This document shows positions 21,917 to 34,859 of a stretch of DNA of 64,000 nt, one piece after another. The stretch's first letter is position 1, and each line of letters starts with the position of its first letter. The notes beneath the pieces were generated by a model that worked only from the letters and a program-made list of their open reading frames with translations, had not been told where the DNA came from and ran no database searches. The translations under genes were made by a program, and so were the position numbers. This stretch comes from Hormiphora californensis (lineage: Eukaryota; Ctenophora; Tentaculata; Cydippida; Pleurobrachiidae): contig CM035351.1 of the NCBI GenBank assembly GCA_020137815.1, forward strand, positions 2,490,409 through 2,554,408. Direction: 5' to 3'.

Positions 21917-24900
21917 CTAAACAATAAAAAGCATTTGAGTCAGTAACAAAATGACCACCCAGCCACTAACTGCCACTCTCCAGCTTCCACCCGGTACGAA
22001 TGTGTTGCAGTAGTCCGTTTTACAGTGTTCCACTGAGTTAACACACCCTGTATCATTCTTCCCGCAGCTCCACGTGTCTTGCACTGGAACACATGAGAGA
22101 GGGGTTAAAGTAGAGACTATAATCCCCCCTATAATTATAGGGACTTGTACATGTTTCTGTCAATCATTCGAGAATATGGACGTGGCCGTGGAGACACATA
22201 TCATAATGATGACAGTGGTACCGATACAATGAGAAAAGTTGTAGATGTAGGGACTGCATGATTCTCCGTCAGAGCTTTGGCAGATTATTCTAGTTTCTAT
22301 ACACTTACGGTTATCTGAACACGATGCAATGTAGTACTCCACTCCCAGGTTCTTCTTCATCAGCTTAGTGCAGTTCGACTTGCAGTCCTGGAAATACAGG
22401 CTTGCTGTGACATTGTATGTGACAAGTATAGTATGAGGGGTTGATAATATGACATTTTAAATGCTAATTTATCATAGATTAACTACAAACAGTATTATGG
22501 TCGTATGCTACTCGCTGGATGCTAGTGTTTTCGTCCCAGCAATAAATTTTGAACTCCTGCCGCTGTAATATGAATATTTGTAGTCTTTCATGGAAGACAT
22601 TTTTCTAAACTTGACAAATTTTCTCCGTTCTCGTTCGTTGGATTTGGATCGAGGGAAACCACCGAACGAAATGTTTAATAAAAGGTTTTCACATGCTTCT
22701 ATAGCCGCTCGTAAAGAGCGTTTATTAAACTTTTAAATTCTACTGCAATCGACTCTACTTAATTCGTTGAACTCTAAGTCTAAATCTAAATATGCTTCGA
22801 ATAAATGTTAATCTCTACCATGCTACCCTACAAAGAACTATGACGGTATGGAATCTATGAAGTAGCAAGTCTCTCCCTCACCTCTTCCCACCACTATCTA
22901 TCTCTTACCTAGCTCACCACCCCTCTCTCCATATATCACCCCTATCTCACCCCCTCTCTCACCACCCCTCTCTCGCCACCTCTCTCTCCATACATCACCC
23001 CCTATCTCACCCCCTCTCTCCATACATCACCCCTATCTCACCCCCTCTCTCACCACCCCTCTCTCACCACCCATCTCTCCATACATAACCCCTCTCTCAC
23101 CCCCTCTCTCCATATAACACCTTCTCTCCATAGATCACCCCCATCTCATCCCCTCTCTCCATATCTCTCCCATCTCCCTCCCTATCTCCATACTTCTGTA
23201 TCGGCGGTGCACACGGAAAAGTTGCTCATGGAGGGAATGTAGAGACAATTGAAACACTCCAGAGTATCATCAGGGGGAGCATTGCACTGTCCCACCACCA
23301 CAATTATATCCTGCCAGTTACTGGTCACATTGGCTGACACAGTTTCACTCTCCGTGCTACTTTGGGTTATCCCATTCTTGGTGGAAACAACCTCGGTTGT
23401 GGTAGTGGTGGAGCTGATCTTCCACCACCCTGATATCTCCTCAACCGTTGTGACCGTTACCGTGGTAACCACTGTTGCACCATCTACCGTGGCAGTGCTT
23501 TTAGTTTTCTTGGTCGCCGTGGATGTTTGGTCCATGTTCTTCAAGTACCGCGTATCATTTGTGTATCCGGTTGAGCCGTAGTTACAGTTACAATTGTAGG
23601 TGCAATTCAGGCTGGGAAATGTGGGAAATGTGGTGTTAATATAACATGTGTTAACGTACCGTATTGTCAGCGACGCAGACAGTAAAGTTGCTCATTGAGG
23701 GAATGTAGAGGCAGTTGTGGCACTGAAGGCAGTCCTCACACACCACGGGAGGGGTACACACACCCCAGGCCCTTGCCCTCCCGCTCGCATCACCCGTTAC
23801 ATTGACCGTTACATTTACTGTCACCGTGGTGGTTACAACTCCTGTTGCTGAGGTGACCTTGACGACAGTAGTCTCGTTGGTATGGGTCTCCGTGACGGCG
23901 TCGTTGACAACCGTTGTCACGGTCAGGATGTTAGATTCGGTAGTTAGTCACACCATCCTCCTCACTCTCGTCGGTATCCGTTACCTCGCTGATCGATGTT
24001 GTATTCACACCCGTCCCCCAGACCCAGTAGCCTCCGGGGCAGTTGCACGTGCAGGTTGAGCTGTGGGGAAGGAGGGGAGGGCTACAGCTCGCCACCTTGA
24101 CTGCCCCAGGCCCCTCCTTAGTGGGGCGTGTTAGGATGTGAAGAGGGATGAAGAGGCAGCCAAGGGTGCGAGCAAGAGGGCACGGGGCAAATAATGTAAC
24201 CACAACTGCCTCTACAATGTGGTTAAGAGAGAAAATTTCATGTCATGTGGAACAAACTATTCCTAAATCTACAGTCAAATCTCGATTTAGGGGACTCCTC
24301 GAGGAGAGAGTTTTTCACGGTAAATCAATGACCAAGGTATTTCTAGATCCGGTAAATCGAAGTCTAACTATAAAACCAACTTACTTGATAGGGTATGCGT
24401 CCTCGTCATAGGCTGTGTAATTATACATGGTCATCTTGATCTCCTCTGTGGCTGCGAGGGCGGCAGCAACCTCAGCCGCGTCAAGTGTTGCAGTTTCCTC
24501 TGCAGTTTCATTCGACTTGTTTCGATCCTGATATGAAGGAGTGGATCAATTAGTGATCAATTAGTGATCAATTAGTGATCAATTAGTGATGATCCAGCTA
24601 AGCTACTACTTGACCAATCTGTCGGCTCTCACATCACAGTGTTGTATGGCAAGCCGCTACAACCATACATTGTTACTCAACAAGCCCTACACAGGTACTG
24701 GTAATTGAGATGGGCGGTAACTCCTAGGAACCTCTCCAGTCTCCCTGAACAACATTAGAACACCATTAGATCACCATTAGAACAACATTATAGTACACTC
24801 ACACTTGAAGTAAGGGGATCACACACTAAAGTCCAACTGTTCCATTCGGTTGTATTTGGGCAAACTGAGCCATTAGGTAGAGATGCTATGTAGGTTTCCG

Positions 24901-25450
24901 TGCAGTCACAGTAGTTAGATGTGTTTGAAGTTGCAACTCCAGTAACGGCTCCCACACCTCCTATCGACTCTGAAAAGATGGATAGTTTTTCCCTTTCCCG
25001 AGGTAGTAGAAGAGTTCTTTTCTTCCCCAGTTTTATACAATACAGGGTACCTACTACTTGAATGCGTGTGACCTCTAATGATGGATTCATGATGTTCTAC
25101 CCAATCTCGCATAAAACTAAACAAAAAATTAGACAGTAGACAGTGTTCAAGAGCTTGAATATATTTTATGCAACCAATACCATATGAGCATTTGTCCGAC
25201 ATCGTCTACAGTCTAAATTACTAAATTAGGATACAATATACATTCAATGACTTGTCAGGTATCTGTTTGACGTCTTTCTCACCAGTCACCTCTGTGTATG
25301 TGTTAAATTTGAACTAGTAACACGCTCGAGAGAGAGCACAATAAATGCCGCTCCAACACGGTCCTGTAACTCACGTGTAAATATGAAGGCAAGGAAGACT
25401 GCGTATAGTGCAGCTGCTGGTAGAAGATGCCGGCACCTCGGTATTTCCAT
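21917..25450 (-). CDS. Secreted Cys/Thr-rich protein, probably GPI-anchored
   Basis: Minus-strand exons: 25375-25450, 24803-24969, 24385-24527, 23985-24060, 23660-23857, 23194-23611, 22309-22387, 21917-22083. It starts with a signal peptide (MEIPRCRHLLPAAALYAVFL). Cysteine modules follow: CDCTETY..CPNTTEW; CTCNCPGGYW; then two paralogous modules ending in NCLYIPSMSNFTVCVAD and NCLYIPSMSNFSVCTAD, separated by Thr/Val-rich, glycosylation-prone stretches. The last ~75 residues (DCKSNCTKL, CVNSVEHCKTDYCNTF) resemble the Cys/CN ending of Ly6/uPAR domains, followed by a hydrophobic tail (VAVSGWVVILLLTQMLFIV) with no charged end, as in GPI signals. Six junctions agree in phase; the one between 23660 and 23611 does not, and the segment 23857-23985 needs either a short intron or a frameshift. 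Family unknown; a cell-surface role is inferred. Confidence 0.65.
22860..23193. repeat. Imperfect CTCTCTCCATA/CACCCC tandem array
   Basis: A pyrimidine-rich minisatellite with units of roughly 25-30 bp (CTCTCTCCATACATCACCCC and variants). It abuts the donor of the exon ending at 23194 on the minus strand, so that intron begins inside the array. Confidence 0.85.
24541..24590. repeat. 14-bp tandem repeat, about four units
   Basis: GATCAATTAGT-based units repeat about four times within the intron between 24527 and 24803. Confidence 0.85.
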
Positions 25451-26619
<1,169 letters not shown>

Positions 26620-29600
26620 ATGATGTCAGCTCCCCTCCTCCTACTCCTCCTCTCTGGATCCCTTGTAGGAGGATACTACACCAGTTGTGACAACGATACA
26701 ACCTCAATCGGAGCCCGGATCGATGCCCTATTCCGTGAAGCCATCAATTTTGAGGTTGTCGAAGATTTGTACGCGAACCGGAGCCGTGTCTTCCAAGTTA
26801 ACCATACAGAGCTCGTGGACTTCATAGCCAATACAACGGAACAAGAGTTCATGGAGGCCAGTAGGGCTATCCGGCACATCAGGGACTCTGCCCGGGAGTC
26901 ATACGAAGAGCATGAGTGGAGTGCTGGCATTAACAACTCATTTTGGGATGGCTTCACCTCTCCAATCCAATCAACCGATGGCACCTTCCTTGCTATGAAC
27001 TGGAGCGAGAGGTACAATGATAATGTGAGCATGTCCGAGAGTGCTATTATCCTGCCTATCAATGTGTTTAGTAACTGGACTGACGTCAAGAACACTATCC
27101 AATGGACCAAGAAACTGAACGAAGCATTCGTTGAGAATTATCTACAGAGACCGGAGAATATATACTGGCAGTACATTGGAACCCCTCAGGGTGCCCTCAG
27201 GAGTTTCCCTGCTGCCTTCATTCAGGAGAAAGAGAAGGACACTTTTGATGTGAGGCAGAGGCCATGGTACAATGAAGGAATCGGGTGTCCTAAAGATGTT
27301 GTGATGCTGATTGATACAAGTGGAAGTTTAGAGGGGTTCCCATCGAAACTGCTCAAGACGACTGCTAAAAAACTAATTGAGCTGATCCTCACAGATTCTG
27401 ATTTTGTCACAGCTATCTCTGTGGGACCGCAAGGTAAAGTGCCTCTTTCCCTTTACTACTTTTCTACATAACAGTATTTTATAATGTTCGAGAATGATGA
27501 TCTGCAGTTACTGCAGATAAACTACTGTAGTTTATGGGATTAGCAGATTTATAGAGAATTCAATTTTATGCATGTTTAGAGGTTATGGGATTAGAGAATC
27601 TATACCTGTAGCTACACATCCCCACCCCCTCGTATGAAATAAACCCATTTTCAGCCCGATATTTCGTGTGTAACGGACTACTCCAGAGGGCAGAAGCGAG
27701 TGTGAAGGTCAGACTGGAGGAAGCCATCATGAGTTACCACCCCGCTGGGGTTAGCAACTGGACAGATGGGATCGATAAAGCCTTCCAGACATTTTACAAC
27801 TCAGAGAAAGCAAATCTTACTTCTCGGTACGACTGCTTCTACAGAATTGTGATCATATACTAGTACTTCAGCTACATAGATCTGAATCAGACTGAATCTC
27901 AAGACCATAAATATACCCCAAGAGATGTATTGACATGTCTGGTTAACTGGTATATTTTTCTTGTCTCGCAGATGCATCAAGATCATCATAATCTTCAGCG
28001 ATGAAACGAGCCAAAACCTCCATGTTAGTACCATTTAGACAGCATGATATATCTGCTACATGTCAGCCATCGATTAGACAGCTGTGCTGGTAACCATTTA
28101 GATAGTTACTAGGTACTACCTAGCTTAACTTTCATATACATGAAGTTTATTGTTCTTCTAGTTCCTACAATCCTACGAACAAATCACATTTAATTCCGCG
28201 GTATAAGCTACGACCTCGTCATTTCTGGGCACTCATTCCACATTCGTTCCCATACTTTTAATCACACCTGTCCGCTGTCCCCCTTTCCCCCTTCGAGACA
28301 GCTTTCTAATAGAATACTGTCCAAAATTGTATTTGTCAAATATCTATCGGGGAGCTGCGAGGGCCAGAAGAGAGAGGGATAGAGAACCACTCATCATCAC
28401 TTAATTAAGAGGGGTGACAAAAAAGGAACCCATTCCCAAGCTGATCATGCTATATCAGGAGATGATAGAATCTCACGATCCAAGCGGAATGACGAGGGTT
28501 TACGTATTCTCCTTTCGCCGAAATGAAGGTCTCTTTCCTGATAAGTTGACCAGCCTGCCCTGCCAACACGATGGGCTCTACAACAAGATCCTGTACTTTG
28601 GGCAAATTGAGGATTCCCTACAGACCATCGTTCAGGTAACACCCCCAGAATCAGCCAGACCAATCCTTCCTGATAATATCTCGTTATAGGTTCCCATGAA
28701 AAATCTTTTTGGTAGAAATTTAAAGTCTCAACTCCCACCTAGTCGGAGAACGAACACTTGAACAATGTTGATGTAGCTGAGACGTGGAGTAATGTCTACA
28801 AGGACATTAACGGGTTCGGATTCGTTGTCACGGTTACCCTACCACTGGTAGTGAGCACTTCACTGAGCGAAAAACTCTCCACTGGAGTGGATAGGGAGAA
28901 CAGTGTGTCCTTCCTTGGTAAGAGGGAAATACTGGTTCCTGATTGGCTGATAACCAGTCACGTGACCTAAATAACGAGTTATGATTGGTTGTTTACTTGT
29001 TTCAGTCGGTTCCTTGGTAAGAGTACAATATGTTGTTTCTCAACAAAATATGGAATGGGATGTTTTTTTATCGTGTGATGTTTTTAGTTTTAATCGTCGG
29101 AGATCGTGGTTACTTATTTTAAATCAAGAGAGACCCGTGATCACAGTTCAACTCTTTAACTCAAAAACAACCTACCCCCGCTCAGATAGTTACCCAATCA
29201 ATCCTTTAGGTGTGGTGGGGCTGGATTTCAAGACAATGTACATCGTCCGGAAAGCAGCGAGTGTCCTGCCTCCTAGTGCCGGGGTTATCCTACTGAATAA
29301 CAAGGGGTACCCCATCCATCACAATCTTATGGATAGGTTCAAAGGCCGTGATGTCACTACTAAACTACAGGACTTTTACTTCATCGAGGAGTATCAACAT
29401 GTATGTAGCAGAGAATAGGTAGAGAGTGAATTGTTCAAATCGCAGGAAGAGAGGGAGAGAGAGACTCAATCAAGGATGTAAAAGAGGAGGATCTAGAATT
29501 TTCGAGTTTGACTGAGTCCTTTCCTCAGTCCACCAAAGTCCATAACTTTAAAGTAAGAGTGGCGTGCCGTGTTTTCTCACAAAACTTAGTGGATGAACGG

Positions 29601-32600
29601 GGAGTACCACCAGGACCATTGGTACGGTATCGAAAATTTCCAATTCTGTCTCGTTCATTAGTTATGACGTAATATGTTCATTAGGGTAGACCGGGGTAAT
29701 TTGGACGGTTTTGGCATTCAATTGGTATTTCAAGAGCCATTAATTTACTTAATCAATTAGTTAGCTACTCAATTTGTGCAACTGAACCTTTATCTTGAGC
29801 CTCGGAACAAATTTGAATCGAAAACATAACTTTTAGATAGCTAATTAACCTTGTTAATGAAGGTAAGTCGGAATATTTTTGATCGCGAGACACGGGGCAA
29901 TTTGGACTAGTGGCTTCTAGACCAATCACAATGCGCGCATTCAATCACGTGACCGCGACACACCACATTGCCCCAGCTGTAAATCTGCGATGTAAATCAG
30001 ACCGAGGTTGGGGCTATTTGGACAAACTTAGATTGTAGCCACAGTTTTTGAGATATCGATTTCAAACTTTTCAGTCATCTAGTAATTTAGTATCCCGTGC
30101 TATTCCTTTTTTCAAAATTAGTTAATTAAGTAGTAATTAGCCTAATTAACCAAAAAATTAAGTGTTCATCAGATCTATATCTATAGGGTGCATTTTCGAA
30201 AGCTCAGGATTAGCCTAGTCGATTATAAAATGATTTAATCTAATCCCAAATAGGGTTTTTGAGAAAATCGACATCAAAGATCAAAAAACCACAAATAAAG
30301 CTACGGTTTTCAAAGGAATGCTGTTTGTGTTTTCAGGTGCTTACAAGGCCAGAAATTACTATTAATTAATCATGTTAGTGGCCGATTCCCACTCAATGCA
30401 ATTCCCTGGGGTTACTATAGCAACGGAGTTTGTTACCATAGTAACCGGCGAATTTGCATTAATGTACTATTTTCTTGCTCCGAATTCACCCATTACATCC
30501 GTATTATTAGACTATCGATTATTTAAACATGATGGTGAGTCACAATGAGACATCAGACTACCTTCAGTTACCAGCCAGTCAGGGGCTTTGGTTATCAAAT
30601 GTATGCCTATTGCTCTAAGTTAGCCTGTAATTTATCCCTTTATTCAGTTTAAATATCAGCTGCATATGGATGATTATCATGATAATACACTACTTTTGGT
30701 CATCAAAGCACCAGTCCTAGATATTCTGGAGCACCCTATGAAGTTGGTTTGTCGAATGCCACACCATGGATTGACTTGTTACCTTGGCATCCAGAGAATT
30801 GGTTGTAAAATGCGCCTTTTTTCTATTTTTTTGGTCTATTTACTCAGTTTTAGCCATCTATATTGATTGAATAGGATAATTATGAAAGCAGGTTGTCTAT
30901 GGTTACCATAGAAACGAGTATAATGGCGCCATGAGGCCAATTTTTTTTAACCAATTTACCCCTTGGGGCAATTTGGTCTAGTCCAAATTGCCCCACGGGG
31001 CAATCTGGATTATGACCGAATTGCCCCCGATTTTTTCGTCCGAATTGCCCCAAATTGTCCGAATTGCCCCGCTTCATTAAAATGCCAATTAGCTAATTAA
31101 ATCGAAAGCTAATGTCATTTTGATGATGAAACTGAATAGAAAATTATCATATTGTGAAATTCTGACCCTTAATTTAACTAATTATCATAATTAAGTTTAC
31201 CGAAATAAAGTTTAACTTTAAAGTCGTCATTTTTCGTTATTTCACACTAAACACCACAATTTAAAAGTCCCATATAAATCACTAGTCCACATTGCCCCGT
31301 CCTGTGACCACATTGCCCCACCGTCCAAATTACCCCGGTCTACCCTATTTCAACTTTCATAAAATTGCTTTTCAGAAAAATCTGTGCATTGTGCATTGAA
31401 ATGGATGCTTGCATCGTGTTCAGCGTCAAAAAATAGCCGGGGTACCAAATTTTGGTGTCTCTACCTTGTCTGTAACGCGAGATATCGACAATTATCAAAA
31501 ACGACCAAAAATGGGAGAAAGAGAGTGTGTTATCTTTGGGTGCTAACTGCTAGTTGTTTGTGCGCGCCACCCAACTGTAAGGGACCAACTTACAAAAAAG
31601 TACCCGGGTTAGTTAACCATAAGTACTCGGGTTAGTTAACCATAAGTACTACAATCTCTCTTTCTCTCTCTTTGGTCGTTTTTGATATTTGTCAATATCT
31701 CGCGTCACAGACAAGGTAGAGACACCAAAATTTGATACCCCGGCTATTTTTTGACGCTGAACACGATGCAATCATCCATTTCAATCCAAAATGCACAGAT
31801 TTTTCTGTAGAGCAATTTTATGAAAGTGGAAATAATGAACATATTACGTCATAACTAATGAACGAGACAGAATTGGAAATTTTCGACAATGGTCCTGGTG
31901 GTACTCCCCGTTCATCCACTAAGTTTTGTGAGAAAAAACGGCGCGCCACTCTTACTTTAAATGGTTCATTGCAGGATTTGATGGAAATTGAAGTAGCACT
32001 GATGGAGCGATCTAAAGTAATGTTAAAAACTCGGGGAGACTTCTACGTCATCGGACAGAGACGAGGAACTGCCCGGGTTCAGGTAACTGGTAACCATGGT
32101 TACAGGTAACTATTAGTTACCATGCCATGGTAACTAATAGTTACCTGCGTATTTTCCACGTTTCCAGTCACGGTTTCAGTGAAAACCATGACGTATCAAA
32201 TCCGCACCAGCCGCTCTTTGACTTTAGATAGAGCTGTCACCGTCAACAATGAACCAGCCATTTCCAAGAACTCTCCCCTTCAGGATCTGTATTATGAGAC
32301 GAGTCATGTTCCGGGGACTCCGTTTAGTGTTGCCATAGTGAACACTGAGTATCCAATCAAGTACCACATCCTAAAGTCATATACAATATCCATGGAACGA
32401 GTGAGGCACATTCTTAGACAGTGGAAGGGCCGGATCCTTCATAGGTATTAATAATGTTCAAATATTGACCAATCAGAGCGCTAGATTGAGTTCAAAGTGA
32501 CGTCATAAGCAATGCTGAACCAATCAGATCTCGCATCTTTTTGACCTGTCTAGCAGTGTCAATGTCTCAGATCGGTTCCGCTAGACAGTTCTTGACAGAT

Positions 32601-33979
32601 AACCAAAAACAGAGATCAACCCAATATAAATTTTACCCCTCCCCATTTCATTTGACAGGTTTAAGTACTACGCGTGTAAAGACCTAGCAAGGATCCTGGA
32701 AGACCGATCTGTTTCACACTACGAATTGAACTCCTGGGACTTTTGTAACCACCGCATTTATTCAGTTTTAACGGACATCATCATGAGTCAGGAGTATCGG
32801 AAACTGACCTGGCGACCACGATCCCTCTTTAAAACCCCGGAGAACATTCCCCTGATCACCCATTATGCCATCACATCAAATAGCATTGCATTTTACAGTG
32901 CTGCAAACTACCTCCAAACCGATTTCTTCTCCATTGAAAACGTGAGACCGTATGTGGGAGTGTTCAAGAACCCCCATGTCAGGTACTATGTAGACCTGCC
33001 CCTCTGGAGACCGTCCCTCAAACGGGAGACGGTTAACATAACCCGTCGACTCACCCTGGCCGGGTCTATGGTCATGGCAGTGGGATTTGAGTTGGATTTG
33101 GCAGTTTTCCAGCGCTGGGTCTACCTTGGAGTCACAGAGCCCAAACATGAGACTCTTCTGGTGAACGAAAATGCTTTTCTAGTGAGCTATCTTCCTCACC
33201 CGGGTATACCCATTCGGAGGTTTTTGGGTCGACACCACCCCTTCCTGCTGCGAGAGATGGTAAAAATGGGGATATTCAAGACTGTCAATCATATCGAGTG
33301 TATTGATGTATGCCAGGCACCTAACCGAGACCTAGCACACTCCTTTTTTGGGTATACCCTCAACACTGGATCAAGAGAACTCCATCATGAGAGTAGCAGT
33401 TCTCAGAACAAAATGACCTTGTGGACCATACTCGTGCATATCCTCCGATCTCTCATGCTAACCCTCCTAACCACTCTCCCCACCATGGCCCAAGAAGTGG
33501 AAGATGCCAGTTTATCTGAGGTGTACAAAGAGCGGGCTTATTTCAGTGGTAACAAACCAGAGGACATTAGAACGGTTGAATGCTGTCAAGAGTTCACCCA
33601 TTTTGAGCGTGATTACACGTTTGATTTCCACTGTCAACCCCGGCTCCTGGTCAGCAAGTGTAGGAGTGGGTGTGAGACGGAGTATTTGATTGAGGAGGTG
33701 ATGGGGACCAATCTAGTTTTGGTGGTTCACCGTACCCCAAGGTGTCACTGCAGTGAGGTTGAGGAGGTTCGAATTGGACAGGGAAGGAAGAGGTTTGTGC
33801 ACTCGCCATGCTACAATGATTCCCACTCTCACGCCTTTATTCCCTCCAAGACGTGTGTAATGAGTAGGAAGAACAAGACAGAGGTCGAGGATTCGTGTAG
33901 TGGAAGGAGGAGCGGTGCAATGAGAGGGGACTTGACAATGTTATGGACCATTATAATAGTTGCAGTTGTGGGGATATGA
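26620..33979 (+). CDS. CACNA2D: Voltage-gated calcium channel alpha2-delta subunit (CACNA2D/CACHD1-like)
   Basis: Exons 26620-27433, 27655-27826, 27972-28027, 28412-28635, 28743-28917, 29210-29400, 31975-32089, 32168-32444 and 32659-33979 join to 1114 aa, the usual family length. A signal peptide (MMSAPLLLLLLSGSLVGG) precedes a VWA_N region; a VWA domain begins at VMLIDTSGSL with an intact MIDAS DTSGS at 232-236. Cache-type segments follow (NVYKDINGFGFVVTVTLP, SFLGVVGLDF, ILLNNKGYPIHHN, VPGTPFSVAIV). The cysteine-rich C-terminal part (CCQEF, CHCSEVEE) ends in LTMLWTIIIVAVVGI, a membrane or GPI-signal tail. Known role: extracellular accessory subunit that traffics calcium channels; MIDAS is essential. 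Phase fits only if the donors at 28027 and 32089 are used rather than neighbours. One intron carries nested transposons. CACNA2D versus CACHD1 is not resolved. Confidence 0.87.
28911..29023. mobile_element. MITE copy at an alpha2-delta splice donor
   Basis: The interior matches the MITE at 9004-9111. The flanks repeat TTCCTTGGTAAGAG at 28911-28924 and 29010-29023, so the exon end and its donor are present twice. The left inverted repeat is missing. Reading through from the first donor meets a TAA in frame, so the first donor must be the productive one. Confidence 0.65.
29548..31960. mobile_element. TTAA foldback element in an alpha2-delta intron
   Basis: The outer ends TTTAAAGTAAGAGTGGCG.. 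(from 29547) and ..CTCTTACTTTAAA (to 31961) are inverted repeats. Without the insertion described separately, each arm is about 300 bp (29548-29685 plus 31348-31510 against 31667-31960), around a loop of about 155 bp. The loop holds two copies of GTTAGTTAACCATAAGTACT. TTAA lies at both tips. No transposase ORF is seen. The next exon's acceptor is 13 bp beyond the right tip. Confidence 0.8.
29684..31347. mobile_element. Nested TA-insertion transposon, non-autonomous
   Basis: Terminal inverted repeats GGGTAGACCGGGGTAATT and its complement lie at the two ends, flanked by TA. The 1.66-kb interior is AT-rich and non-coding, with repeated GGGGCAATTTGGAC-like motifs in both orientations (for example near 29895, 30012, 30963-31075 and 31290-31320). 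TA duplication suggests a Tc1/mariner-type transposase in trans. Confidence 0.8.
32083..32147. repeat. GGTAAC palindromes at an exon end
   Basis: Several overlapping palindromes of GGTAAC/GTTACC (GGTAACCATGGTTAC, GGTAACTATTAGTTACC) start at the exon end. They supply three candidate donors, at 32083, 32090 and 32106. Only 32090 matches the phase of the next exon. Confidence 0.75.
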
Positions 33980-34859
33980 TGAGAACGGTGACAATGTCTA
34001 AAATCTGAATTTTGAATTTGATTGTTGTTAACATCTCCAAATAGCGAATAGTATTTACTTTTAGTGAATCAAGGTCAAATGAAACATGCTCAACGTGCAG
34101 CACATGTTGCATCTCTATTTGCGCATGACAGCATAGCATATGAGATGAGGTGTATAACATGTCACGGGCTACCAATCAATCTTTCATCTTTTCACCGAGT
34201 TTGCATCCCTTCCTCTCTCTCTCTCTTTCTCTCTCTCATTCTCAGATACTCACTCACTCACTATAATCTCTAAGCCTCTCCCACTCGTCTCTCTATTAAC
34301 TCCATCACAGTCGACCACTCAGACCGTGCTTGCAAAGCTCAATTGCAATACATTGTCCGGTTTAACTATCTCCATGACAAAAATCATGCTCTCTCTCCTT
34401 TTCCTCCCTCTTCTCTCTCTCTTCTGCTCCTTCTCTCTCCAAGTAAATGGCAAACGAGGTCTCGTGATAGCACGTATAACTGCACGTGACTCCCTGGATC
34501 ACGTGTTGCAGAACAGATAAAGGTGCGGAATCTCCCAACATCACATTTCTACGGTTTGACCAACAGCGTGTGGCCCACCAGAGATCCTCCTCTATCAAGA
34601 TCTGATCAGATCAGGGATCTGATAATTTTTGTGGTACTGCCAATCTTTCACAACCGAGTACTGGTTTTTAGTTTTTGTGTTCTTCTACAGGAGATACTTA
34701 GTTTAAATTTACACAGTTCCTGCTTGTGAAAATCGTTTAAACATAATTGCAGAGAGAAGAGTGCTCCCCTGGCAACCGTAACGCTCACTTCTCAGTTTGC
34801 CATCTCGTTTTAGTTACTCTATCAGTATCTCAACTAGACACCCGGTATATTGCTAGACC
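33980..34859. other. Intergenic, alpha2-delta to ODF3
   Basis: I recognise no gene. Short CT-rich stretches occur near 34215-34240 and 34390-34440. CCTGGCAACCG at about 34767, some 90 bp before the ODF3 start, contains GGCAAC, half of an RFX X-box; this would suit a cilium/sperm gene but is a weak match. Confidence 0.35.

Noticed and set aside
31858-31974. Extension of the alpha2-delta exon upstream of 31975
   Set aside because: The open frame there is the right arm of the foldback element; the acceptor at 31973-31974 gives the correct phase.
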